Assembly (NCBI RefSeq): GCF_022829385.1
Contig: NZ_JAKSXX010000066.1
Span: 1 to 64,000, forward strand
Origin: Methylobacterium sp. J-070
Lineage (GTDB): Bacteria; Pseudomonadota; Alphaproteobacteria; Rhizobiales; Beijerinckiaceae
Reading direction: 5' to 3'
Length of the DNA stretch: 64,000 bases
Part shown: positions 53,121 to 61,185 of the stretch, piece by piece
How the letters are laid out: every line of letters starts with the position of its first letter
Numbering within the stretch: the first letter of the stretch is position 1
Position numbers and translations under genes: made by a program
The notes under the pieces: model-generated
Databases searched by the model: none
What the model was told of the DNA's origin: nothing
The model's input: only the letters and a program-made list of their open reading frames with translations

Positions 53121-54389
53121 ATGACCGAGACCCTCGCCAACCGACGCGTCCTCCTCGTGATCGGCGGGGGCATCGCGGCCTACAAGGCCCTCGACCTGAT
53201 CCGGCGCCTGCGTGAGCGCGGAGCCGAGGTCTGCCCGCTGCTTACCGCCGGGGGGCAGCAATTCGTCACCCCGCTCGCCGTGGCGGCGCTCGCCGGCGAG
53301 CGGGCGCATACCGACCTGTTCGACCGGGCCGAGGAAGCCGATATCGGCCATATCAAGCTGGCCCGGCAGGCGGATGCCGTGGTGGTGGCGCCGGCCACCG
53401 CCAATCTGATGGCCCGCATGGCCGGCGGGCACGCCGCCGACCTCGCGACCACGGTCCTCCTGGCGACCACCCTGCCGATCCTGATCGCCCCGGCCATGAA
53501 CGTGCAGATGTGGGCGCACCCGGCGACCCGCCGCAACCGCGCGATTTTGGAGGGCGACGGCGTCCGGTTCGTCGGCCCGAATTCCGGACGGATGGCTGAG
53601 CCGGAGAGCGGCCCGGGCCGGATGGCCGAACCCTCCGAGATCGCCGACGCCCTCGAGGGGATGCTGGCCGAGGTCGGCACGCCGGGCCCGGGCCGCGGGT
53701 TTTTGGCCGGACGTCCGGGCGCGGGAACGCGCGCCCTCGCGGGTCGGCGGGTCGTCGTGACCTCCGGGCCGACCCATGAGCCGATCGACCCGGTGCGCTA
53801 TCTCGCCAACCGCTCCTCCGGCCGCCAGGGCCACGCCATCGCGGCGGCGGCCGCCGAGGCCGGGGCCGACGTCACCCTGATCTCCGGGCCGGTGGCGATC
53901 CCGGATCCCGCCGGCGTGGCCATGGTCCGGGTCGAGACCGCCCGGGAGATGCTGGCCGCCGTCCAAACGGCGCTGCCCGCCGACATCGCGATCTTCGCGG
54001 CCGCAGTGGCCGACTGGCGTCCGGAGACCGAGGCCGGCTCCAAGAAGCTCAAGAAGGACGGCAGCGGCCCGGCACCGCTGCCCCTCGTCGAGAACCCCGA
54101 CATCCTCGCCACCGTGGCCCGTCTGGACACGGGGCGTCCGCCCCTCGTGGTGGGTTTCGCCGCGGAGACCGACACGGTGCTCGACCACGCGCGCGCCAAG
54201 ATCGCCCGTAAGGGCTGCGACCTGATCGTGGCCAACGACGTGTCGGCCGCGGGCGGCGTCATGGGCGGGACAGAGAACGCGGTCCATCTGATCCACCGCG
54301 ACGGCACGTTGGATAGCTGGCCGCGCCTCGGCAAGGACGAGGTCGCCCGCCGCCTCGTGGCGCATCTGGCCGGCCTGCTGGCTCGCTGA
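53121..54389 (+). CDS. coaBC: CoaBC, phosphopantothenoylcysteine synthetase/decarboxylase
   Basis: Bifunctional coenzyme A biosynthesis enzyme. It has 422 residues. The N-terminal flavin-dependent decarboxylase (CoaC) has VIGGGIAAYKALDLIRRL and PAMNVQMWAHPATRRN. The C-terminal synthetase (CoaB) begins near residue 208 (RRVVVTSGPTHEPIDPVR, YLANRSSGRQGHA, later KIARKGCDLIVANDV). A 30-residue Gly/Pro-rich linker joins them. It starts 43 bases after uppS in the same direction. Confidence 0.94.
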   Translation: MTETLANRRVLLVIGGGIAAYKALDLIRRLRERGAEVCPLLTAGGQQFVTPLAVAALAGERAHTDLFDRAEEADIGHIKLARQADAVVVAPATANLMARMAGGHAADLATTVLLATTLPILIAPAMNVQMWAHPATRRNRAILEGDGVRFVGPNSGRMAEPESGPGRMAEPSEIADALEGMLAEVGTPGPGRGFLAGRPGAGTRALAGRRVVVTSGPTHEPIDPVRYLANRSSGRQGHAIAAAAAEAGADVTLISGPVAIPDPAGVAMVRVETAREMLAAVQTALPADIAIFAAAVADWRPETEAGSKKLKKDGSGPAPLPLVENPDILATVARLDTGRPPLVVGFAAETDTVLDHARAKIARKGCDLIVANDVSAAGGVMGGTENAVHLIHRDGTLDSWPRLGKDEVARRLVAHLAGLLAR

Positions 54390-54671
54390 CGCCGGTACGC
54401 CGCGCCCGGCTCCGGCCGTAGGGCGTTGGAGGACGACCGGACGTCTCCGTGATCGCGATCCAGGATGTATATTGTCTTCGGTAAATATTTTCCTACTTCT
54501 CTTACTCTCCGAACGGATCATAATTCAATTTTGCAAATCAAGTGCCATTCGTCGCGCGACTACATGCGAAGGTTTTTCTTGAAAAATAATTGAGCACGTC
54601 CGATTTTTCTGTCCGGAAACGTGATTCGCTGCGGATCCGTCTCTCTTTCATCGCGCCGCTGGAGATGAGCG
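54390..54671. other. intergenic AT-rich island upstream of a chemoreceptor gene
   Basis: No gene is supported. From about 54460 to 54630 the base composition drops far below the surrounding GC content, with A/T-tracts such as TAAATATTTT and a perfect dyad TTTTTC-tt-GAAAAA at 54573-54586. It probably contains the promoter of the chemoreceptor gene at 54672. No sigma-28 consensus was identified. Confidence 0.5.
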
Positions 54672-56771
54672 ATGGTCCGCCTGCGAAACGTCTCGATCCG
54701 CTCGACGATGGGCCTGGTGTTTGTCGTCCTGGGATTGATCATCGTCATTTACGCGACGCAAGCCCTCATCGGGGCACGGCGCCAGGCGGACCGATCGGAG
54801 GCGAGCATCGCCCTGGTGCGGGCCAGCCGCGCACTGCTCCAGACGCTCTACGCGATGCGGCTGGAACGCGGCGCGACCCTGCAGTTCCTCGCCGCCGCCG
54901 AGCCCATGGATGCGGAGACCCTGGCGTCGCTCTATGCGGATCGGCAGCGCGCGGTCACCGGCCTGGATAAGGTGACGGCGCTCGTGGGCGACATGGGTCT
55001 GCCGGCCGTCAGGGAGGCGCTCGGTCCGCTCCGGACGGCGCGCGAGCGGGTGGAGCGCCTCCGCCCCCGGGTCGATGCCGCCCTGCGCGTGTCCAGGATC
55101 CAACGCGACGGGGCCGTCACCCAGGAGGCGCAGACCGCCTTCCTGGCCATGCTCGACGCCCTCGGGGCAACGACGGATGCGGTGGATGCCGCGATCCCGC
55201 GCTCCGACACGATGCTCGGGCGCGACCTCACCCTCAAGCGGGCCGCTTGGGCGACCCGCATGGCGAACGGGGCCGTCGCCCTGCGGGTACAGGCCTCCCT
55301 ATCGGCCGGCACGTTCTGGTCGCCCGCGGAGGCGATGGCCGCCGCCGAGGAGCGGGGCCGGCTCGACGCCTCCTGGAAAACCGTCATCGAGACGGCATCC
55401 GGCCTCTCGGACCCGGTCCGGGCGGCCTTCGAGAAGGCCCGCGCCAACAACTTCGAGGGGGCGGCCCTCGCCCGTCGCCTCACGGTTGCGACCGCGCTGG
55501 CCCAGCACGCTCCGCCGGGGATCACGCTTCAGGAGGCCCGGAAGCTCGACACGCCGGAACAGGCGACCCTCGTGGACCTCGCCTCTGCGGCCCTCGACGA
55601 GATGGTCGAACGGGCCGAGGCCCTGGCGCGGGAGGCGCGGGGCGGCCTGATCCTCAACCTTGCCGCCCTGCTGGTGTCCGGCGCGCTGGTCGCCCTCGGC
55701 CTGGTGGCGCTGTTCCGCGTCGTCCTCGGGCCGATCCGGACGATGACCGGAACCATGCAGGCCCTGGCTGACGGCGACGTGTCCGTGGCGGTACCGCTGC
55801 GCGACCAGGACAACGAGCTCGGCGCCATGGCCAGGACGGTGCAGGTGTTCAAGGACAGCCTGATCCGCACCCGCGCTCTGGAGGCCGAGGCCGCCCAGAC
55901 GCGGATCGCCGCCGAGGCGCATCGCAAGACCGGCATGCATCAGATGGCCGAGCGCTTCGAGACCGCCATCGGCGGCATCATCGGTCGGGTCTCCGCGTCC
56001 GCCACGCAGCTGCAGGCCACCGCCCAGACCATGACCGCCACCGCGACCCGGACCGCAGGCCAGTCCACCGCGGCCGCGGCGGCGGCCGAGCAGGCCGCCT
56101 CCAACGTCAACACCGTGGCGGCCTCGGCCGAGGAGTTGGGTTCGTCGGTCCAGGAAATCGGCCGGCGGGTCGACGGCTCCGTCAAGCTGGCGGTCGATGC
56201 GTCCGCCGAGGCCGGCCAGACGGGGGCGCTGGTGCAGGAGCTGAGCAGCGCCGTCGGCCGGATCGGCGACGTGGTCGGCCTGATCTCGGATATCGCCGGG
56301 CAGACCAACCTGCTGGCGCTGAACGCCACGATCGAAGCCGCCCGCGCCGGCGAGGCGGGCCGCGGTTTCGCGGTGGTCGCCTCGGAGGTCAAAGCCCTGG
56401 CCGATCAGACCGCCAAGGCGACCGGGGAGATCTCGGCACAGATCGCCAGGGTCCAGGCCTCAACCGGCCAGGCGGTGAAGGCGATCGGCTCGATCACGGC
56501 CCGCATCCAGGAGATCAGCGACGTGGCGCTCTCGATCGCCGCCGCCGTCGAGGAGCAGGGTATGGCGACCCGGGAGATCGCCCGCAATGTCGGCCAGGCC
56601 GCCGCGGGAACCGGCGACGTGACCGGCAACATCAACGGCGTGGCTGTGGCCGCCGAGGAGACCGGCAGGGCGGCGAGCCAGGTTCTCGGCGCGGCCTCCG
56701 AGCTGTCACGCGGGGCCGACCATCTCTCCGTTGAGGTCGAGCGCTTCCTCGACACCGTGCGGGCGGCCTGA
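54672..56771 (+). CDS. methyl-accepting chemotaxis protein
   Basis: 699 residues. One membrane helix (about 12-33, [20 protein letters not shown]) is followed by a long periplasmic helical sensor with [20 protein letters not shown], reminiscent of the NIT (nitrate/nitrite) sensor, and a second membrane helix near 328-350. Then come HAMP, a signalling coiled coil and the conserved tip [20 protein letters not shown]. No C-terminal NWETF-type pentapeptide. It transmits signals to CheA/CheW. It is related to the chemoreceptor at 59337, which lies in the opposite orientation. Confidence 0.92.
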   Translation: MVRLRNVSIRSTMGLVFVVLGLIIVIYATQALIGARRQADRSEASIALVRASRALLQTLYAMRLERGATLQFLAAAEPMDAETLASLYADRQRAVTGLDKVTALVGDMGLPAVREALGPLRTARERVERLRPRVDAALRVSRIQRDGAVTQEAQTAFLAMLDALGATTDAVDAAIPRSDTMLGRDLTLKRAAWATRMANGAVALRVQASLSAGTFWSPAEAMAAAEERGRLDASWKTVIETASGLSDPVRAAFEKARANNFEGAALARRLTVATALAQHAPPGITLQEARKLDTPEQATLVDLASAALDEMVERAEALAREARGGLILNLAALLVSGALVALGLVALFRVVLGPIRTMTGTMQALADGDVSVAVPLRDQDNELGAMARTVQVFKDSLIRTRALEAEAAQTRIAAEAHRKTGMHQMAERFETAIGGIIGRVSASATQLQATAQTMTATATRTAGQSTAAAAAAEQAASNVNTVAASAEELGSSVQEIGRRVDGSVKLAVDASAEAGQTGALVQELSSAVGRIGDVVGLISDIAGQTNLLALNATIEAARAGEAGRGFAVVASEVKALADQTAKATGEISAQIARVQASTGQAVKAIGSITARIQEISDVALSIAAAVEEQGMATREIARNVGQAAAGTGDVTGNINGVAVAAEETGRAASQVLGAASELSRGADHLSVEVERFLDTVRAA

Positions 56772-56877
56772 GCGACCGCCCGGACGAGGATCGCCGGCCT
56801 CCCTGGCCTGCACCGGCCCGAGTCGATAGAAGGCCCCCGACGGCCGGCGCGCACGGCGCCGGCTCCAGGGAGAAACC

Positions 56878-57294
56878 ATGCCTCGCCTGTCCCTCATCGC
56901 CGGAGCCGCGTTCATCGCCATGACAGCAGCCGCGAATGCCGAGATCGTCACCCTGCCCTCGGGCCTGAGATACCAGGACGAGGTCGTCGGCACCGGCCCC
57001 GAGCCGAAGGCCGGGCAGCAGGTCACCGTCCAGTACACCGGCTGGCTCGACGAGGGCGGCAAGAAGGGCACGAAGTTCGACTCGTCCCGCGACCGCAACC
57101 AGCCCTTCTCCTTCCCCCTCGGCGCCGGACAGGTCATCAAGGGCTGGGACGAGGGCGTCGCCACCATGAAGACCGGGGGCAGGCGCACCCTGATCATCCC
57201 GCCGGCGCTCGGCTACGGCGCCCGGGGTGCCGGCGGCGTGATCCCGCCGAACGCCACGCTGATCTTCGACGTCGAGCTTCTCGGCGCGAAGTAG
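56878..57294 (+). CDS. secreted FKBP-type peptidyl-prolyl isomerase
   Basis: 138 residues with a Sec signal ([18 protein letters not shown]) and one FKBP domain: [54 protein letters not shown] and [14 protein letters not shown]. The ligand-pocket Tyr, Asp, Trp and Phe positions are kept. It catalyses X-Pro isomerisation in the periplasm. It lies 34 bases before jetA in the same direction; the function gives no link to plasmid defence. Confidence 0.92.
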   Translation: MPRLSLIAGAAFIAMTAAANAEIVTLPSGLRYQDEVVGTGPEPKAGQQVTVQYTGWLDEGGKKGTKFDSSRDRNQPFSFPLGAGQVIKGWDEGVATMKTGGRRTLIIPPALGYGARGAGGVIPPNATLIFDVELLGAK

Positions 57295-57328
57295 GCCACG
57301 CCTGCGCGACGGCGCGAGACCCCAGAGA

Positions 57329-58699
57329 ATGCTGTTCGCGCAGCTGCCCGACGAGCTGTTCAAGCCGCTGGCCTCGTCGAGCCGCGGCTTCAACGCCGCC
57401 CTGCTCCTGCACCTGCACCGGCGCGTCCTCGGGGCGGAGCCGGTGCGCAAGGCCGAGCTCCTGGCCGAGATCGGTGATTTCGCCGCCGGCTGGAGCGATC
57501 CGGAGGTCGGCGGCGACGAGCCGATCTCCGCCGACCCGGCGGAGCGCCGGGCGGCGCTCTACCGGCGTCTCCTCGAGACCGGCTGGCTGCTCGAGCGTCG
57601 CGAGCGCTACGTGCCGGTCGTGGAATTCGACCCCGAGGCCCGGCTCCTTCTCGAGGAGCTGTCGCGGCTGGAACGGGGCGAGACCCGCTCGTACGGCGGG
57701 GCCGTGCTGGAGGTGCTCGGCGGCCTGGAGAGCGCCCTGTCGGATCCGGGAAGCCGGTCGGAGGCGCTCTCGAACGCGGCGCGGGCGGCGGCGGCCTTCC
57801 TGGCGCACGTGCGCGGTCTCGCCGCCGGCATGCGCAAGGTCGAGGAGCGGATCCTGCGCGAGCCCGACCGCGCCAAGACCTTCCGGCTGTTCTTCGAGGA
57901 ATTCGTCGAGCGCCACCTGATCAGCGACTACCGGACGCTGCACACCCGCTTCAACCCGTTCCGCTTCCGCGCCAGCGTGGTGCGGGAGGCCGGCCGCGCC
58001 CTGCGCGACGTCCTCACCGTCCGGGCTCTAGCCGAAGGCCTGATCCGCGAGGGCCGCAGCCCCGATCTCGACGCGGCCCAGCGGGCGGTCCGGGGGGACC
58101 TCGCCCAGATCCTGACGGTGTTCGAGGGGCTCGACAACCATCTCGACGCGGTCGACGCCGTCGTGGCGCGCCTGGAACGCCGGATCGGGGCCGCCCTGCA
58201 CGTCATGGACCGGCCGGATCCGAGCGGGGTCGAGCGAGTTGCCGCGATGCTGCGCGCCGTCGGGGGCTCGGAGATCGCCCCGGAGGTGCCGCCCGATGTC
58301 TCGCTGGTGCGTCCCCCCATCGGCCACGCGCATCTCCAGGCGCCGCGGGCGCGCAGGAGCGCGATCGACGTCGAACCGCTGCCGGACGTGGACGACGATC
58401 CGGTGGTCGACGCCTTCGCGGCCGCCAAGGCGGCGTTCCGCCGCCGCACCACCGTGACCCCCGAGAGCATGACCGCCTTCGTGGAGGCCCGGCTCGCCGA
58501 GGCGCCGAAGCTGCACGGCTCCGAGATCGTCATCGCCACCGTGGACGACTTCATCGTGTTCCAGCGCCTGCGCGAGATCGACGTATTGTTCGATGCGGCG
58601 CTGGGCGCCCGATACGCGCTCACGCGGCTGCCCGAGCGGGTCGCCAACGGCTGGCTCGACTGCCCGGATTTCGTCCTGGAGCGGCAACGCGGTGCTTGA
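57329..58699 (+). CDS. jetA: Wadjet system protein JetA (MukF-like kleisin)
   Basis: 456 residues. The MLFAQLPDELFKPLASSSRG start and winged-helix N-terminus, followed by long helical segments (FRLFFEEFVERHLISDYRTL, TRFNPFRFRASVVREAGRAL), match JetA of the Wadjet anti-plasmid systems as I recall them. JetA is the MukF-type kleisin that bridges the JetC SMC heads and carries JetB. The complex extrudes DNA loops and marks small circles for cutting by JetD. The last 8 bases overlap jetB. Confidence 0.85.
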   Translation: MLFAQLPDELFKPLASSSRGFNAALLLHLHRRVLGAEPVRKAELLAEIGDFAAGWSDPEVGGDEPISADPAERRAALYRRLLETGWLLERRERYVPVVEFDPEARLLLEELSRLERGETRSYGGAVLEVLGGLESALSDPGSRSEALSNAARAAAAFLAHVRGLAAGMRKVEERILREPDRAKTFRLFFEEFVERHLISDYRTLHTRFNPFRFRASVVREAGRALRDVLTVRALAEGLIREGRSPDLDAAQRAVRGDLAQILTVFEGLDNHLDAVDAVVARLERRIGAALHVMDRPDPSGVERVAAMLRAVGGSEIAPEVPPDVSLVRPPIGHAHLQAPRARRSAIDVEPLPDVDDDPVVDAFAAAKAAFRRRTTVTPESMTAFVEARLAEAPKLHGSEIVIATVDDFIVFQRLREIDVLFDAALGARYALTRLPERVANGWLDCPDFVLERQRGA

Positions 58700-59312
58700 G
58701 GGGTTCCGCGCCATCATCGACGGCGACGAGCCCCCGCCCCCCGGGGCCCGGGCGCCGGACGCCGAGGAACTGACCCGCGCCCTCCAGGTCCTGCTGAAGG
58801 GCCAGGTGATCTACGCGGATACGCAGGGCATCGGCCGGTCCTACGAGATCGCCCGGCACTACGCGCCGTTCTTCACCGATTACTTCGCCTGCCTCGGCTA
58901 CGCGGTCACGCTGTCCCACCGCGACCAGATGGTCTCGCTGAGCCCGGCCGCAGACGCGCCGCGCCACGACATCGTCTCCGAACGCCTGCGCAAGGACGAG
59001 ACCCTGGTGCTGCTCGCCCTCCGGCTCCTCTACGAGGAGGGCCTGCGCGACCACCGCGCCGGCACCGACGGGATCGTGGCCTGCACCACGGACGAGATCG
59101 TCGAGAAGATCCGCAGCGTGGCGCGGAACGAGCCCCCCGAGGAGGGGCGTCTCGCCGACATCCTGCGGCTCTATGCCAAGCGCGGGGGCCTGCGGCTCGG
59201 CGAACGCGACCGGGTCGAGCGGGTCACGCCGCTCGCCCTTCTGCCGGGCCTGACGGTGCTGGCGTCCGACGCGTGGCTGGAGCGCCTGCGCGCCTGGTCC
59301 GAAGCCGGCTGA
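58692..59312 (+). CDS. jetB: Wadjet system protein JetB (DUF4194, MukE-like)
   Basis: 206 residues from GTG at 58692, inside the jetA stop region (GTGCTTGA), indicating translational coupling. DUF4194 features are LTRALQVLLKGQVIYAD, YFACLGYAVTLSHRDQMVSL and RKDETLVLLALRLLYEEGL. JetB is the KITE (MukE-like) subunit of the Wadjet SMC complex. In typical systems jetC follows at once; here a chemoreceptor gene in reverse orientation begins 24 bases after the stop. Confidence 0.87.
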   Translation: MLEGFRAIIDGDEPPPPGARAPDAEELTRALQVLLKGQVIYADTQGIGRSYEIARHYAPFFTDYFACLGYAVTLSHRDQMVSLSPAADAPRHDIVSERLRKDETLVLLALRLLYEEGLRDHRAGTDGIVACTTDEIVEKIRSVARNEPPEEGRLADILRLYAKRGGLRLGERDRVERVTPLALLPGLTVLASDAWLERLRAWSEAG

Positions 59313-59336
59313 GGCCGACCGGGGCCGGATCGCCGA

Positions 59337-61013
59337 TCAGGCCGCGCGCACCGTTGCGAGGAAACGCTCGACCTCGGCCCCGAGATGGTCCGCTTGGCCC
59401 GTCATCTCGGAGGCCGAGGCCAGCACCTCTTCGGCCGCCGCCCCGGTCGCGTCGGCCGCGTCGGCGACATCCGTGACGTTGACCGTGACGGCTCCGGTCC
59501 CGACCGCCGCCTGGGCAACGTTGCGGACGATCTCCTGGGTGGCCGCCCCCTGCTGCGCCACCGCGGACGCGATCGAGGTCGCCGTCTTGTCGATCTCGCG
59601 GATGCGCGTCGCGATACCGTCGATCGCCCGGACGGCGTTGCCGGTCGAATCCTGAATCTGCCCGATTTGCCGGCCGATCTCCTCGGTGGCCCTGGCGGTC
59701 TGACCCGCCAGCGCCTTGACCTCGGCCGCCACGACCGCGAAGCCGCGGCCCGCCTCCCCGGCCCGCGCGGCCTCGATCGTCGCATTGAGCGCGAGCAGAT
59801 TCGTCTGTTCGGCGATCGCCGAGATCACCGCCACGACTTCCCCGATCCGCCGCGCCCCGTCGCTCAGATCCTGGACCAGACCGGTCGTCGAGGCCGCCTC
59901 CCGGACGGCCACCTTCGCCAGGTTCGCCGAAGACACGACCTGACGGCCGATCTCGTCCACTGAGGAACCGAGTTCCTCGGCTGCCGACGCCACCGTGTTG
60001 ACGTTCGCGGCGGCTTCCGCGGCGGCCGCGGTCGCGCCCGTGGAGCGGTGGGCCGTCCTGGCTGCCGTCGCGGCGAGGCTCTGGGCGGTCCCCTGCAACT
60101 GCGTCGCCGCCCCCGCGACCGTCCGGACGATACCGCCGATGGCGGTCTCGAAGCTCTCCGCGAGGTCGCGGATCGCCTGCCGGCGCCGGGCTTCGGTGTC
60201 GGCGCGGGCCTGGGCGGACGCGTCCTCCAGGGCGCGGGCGTTCAGCAGGCTCTGCTTGAAGACCTGCACGGCCGCCGACATGTCGCCGATCTCGTCGCGC
60301 CGCCCCACGGAGGGCACCGCCACCGCAGTCTCGCCGCCCGCGAGCCGGCGCATGGCGTCGGCCATGCGGGAGATCGGGCGCGAGACGCCGAGCAGGGCGT
60401 AGAGCGCGGCGGCCACCGCGACCGCCAGCGTGATCGCCAGGATCACCACGGTCCAGGAGACGGCGCTCGCCTGGCTCGCCCGGACGGACCGGCCGGCCTC
60501 CGTCATGGCCCTGACATGCAGATCCACCAGCGCGCGTGCGGCCTTCGATGCCTCCTGGTAGTGGGCGTTCATGGCACCCCGGTAATAGGCCATCGCGGCC
60601 TCGCGCTGACCGAGTCCGAAGCCGCGCAGGCGATCCCAGTCGTAGAACTGGACCTTGAGCTTGGCGGCCAGGGTGTCGAACAGGGCCTGCTCGTCCGGCG
60701 CGGAGATCCGGGCCCGATAGGCCTCGACCGCGGCGGTCCGGTCCTTGAGCAGGTCTTCCACCGCCTTGCGGCTCGTATCGCGCTCGGCCTCCGTGTCCGC
60801 CGTGGCCGACCGGACCTGGAGAAGGCGCGCCTTGACGACCATCCCGTCGATCGCTTCCGCCGCATTCAAGGATGGGATCGCGCGATCGAGCAGCTCGGTC
60901 AATCTCTGATCGATAAATCGTATTCGCGCGATCGTCGTACCGCCCTGAATGCAGGCTGCCGCCAGCATCAGGAGAAAGAGACCGCTGAGCTTCAGCTTGA
61001 GGCCGGCGCGCAT
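59337..61013 (-). CDS. methyl-accepting chemotaxis protein lying between jetB and jetC
   Basis: 558 residues: a first membrane helix (about 8-26, [18 protein letters not shown]), a four-helix-bundle-like periplasmic sensor (28-185), a second membrane helix ([20 protein letters not shown]), HAMP, and a signalling domain with the tip [20 protein letters not shown]. It appears intact, with host-like codon use. Its signalling half is clearly similar to the chemoreceptor at 54672. It is convergent with jetB (24 bases) and divergent from jetC (172 bases), thereby splitting the Wadjet operon. Confidence 0.92.
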   Translation of the reverse strand: MRAGLKLKLSGLFLLMLAAACIQGGTTIARIRFIDQRLTELLDRAIPSLNAAEAIDGMVVKARLLQVRSATADTEAERDTSRKAVEDLLKDRTAAVEAYRARISAPDEQALFDTLAAKLKVQFYDWDRLRGFGLGQREAAMAYYRGAMNAHYQEASKAARALVDLHVRAMTEAGRSVRASQASAVSWTVVILAITLAVAVAAALYALLGVSRPISRMADAMRRLAGGETAVAVPSVGRRDEIGDMSAAVQVFKQSLLNARALEDASAQARADTEARRRQAIRDLAESFETAIGGIVRTVAGAATQLQGTAQSLAATAARTAHRSTGATAAAAEAAANVNTVASAAEELGSSVDEIGRQVVSSANLAKVAVREAASTTGLVQDLSDGARRIGEVVAVISAIAEQTNLLALNATIEAARAGEAGRGFAVVAAEVKALAGQTARATEEIGRQIGQIQDSTGNAVRAIDGIATRIREIDKTATSIASAVAQQGAATQEIVRNVAQAAVGTGAVTVNVTDVADAADATGAAAEEVLASASEMTGQADHLGAEVERFLATVRAA

Positions 61014-61185
61014 AACGTCACCGTCTGTTTCAAAGTCCGCGAGGATAAGCTTGAGATGACTTCCGGCAAGCGCGTGTTTCGATGACGAGTTGATCGGCGG
61101 CGGGCTCTGTCACCGGCTTGCATCCGCCGCCGAGTCCGGCCAACTGGGCCGGTCATCGTCCGCCCCGGCCCGGCTCACCGACATC

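Noticed and set aside
59337..61013. Chemoreceptor gene as an integral new component of the defence system
   Set aside because: Its sequence is an ordinary transmembrane chemoreceptor with HAMP and signalling tip and a close relative upstream. Nothing in it suggests DNA or SMC interaction, so it is treated as a neighbour or insertion.
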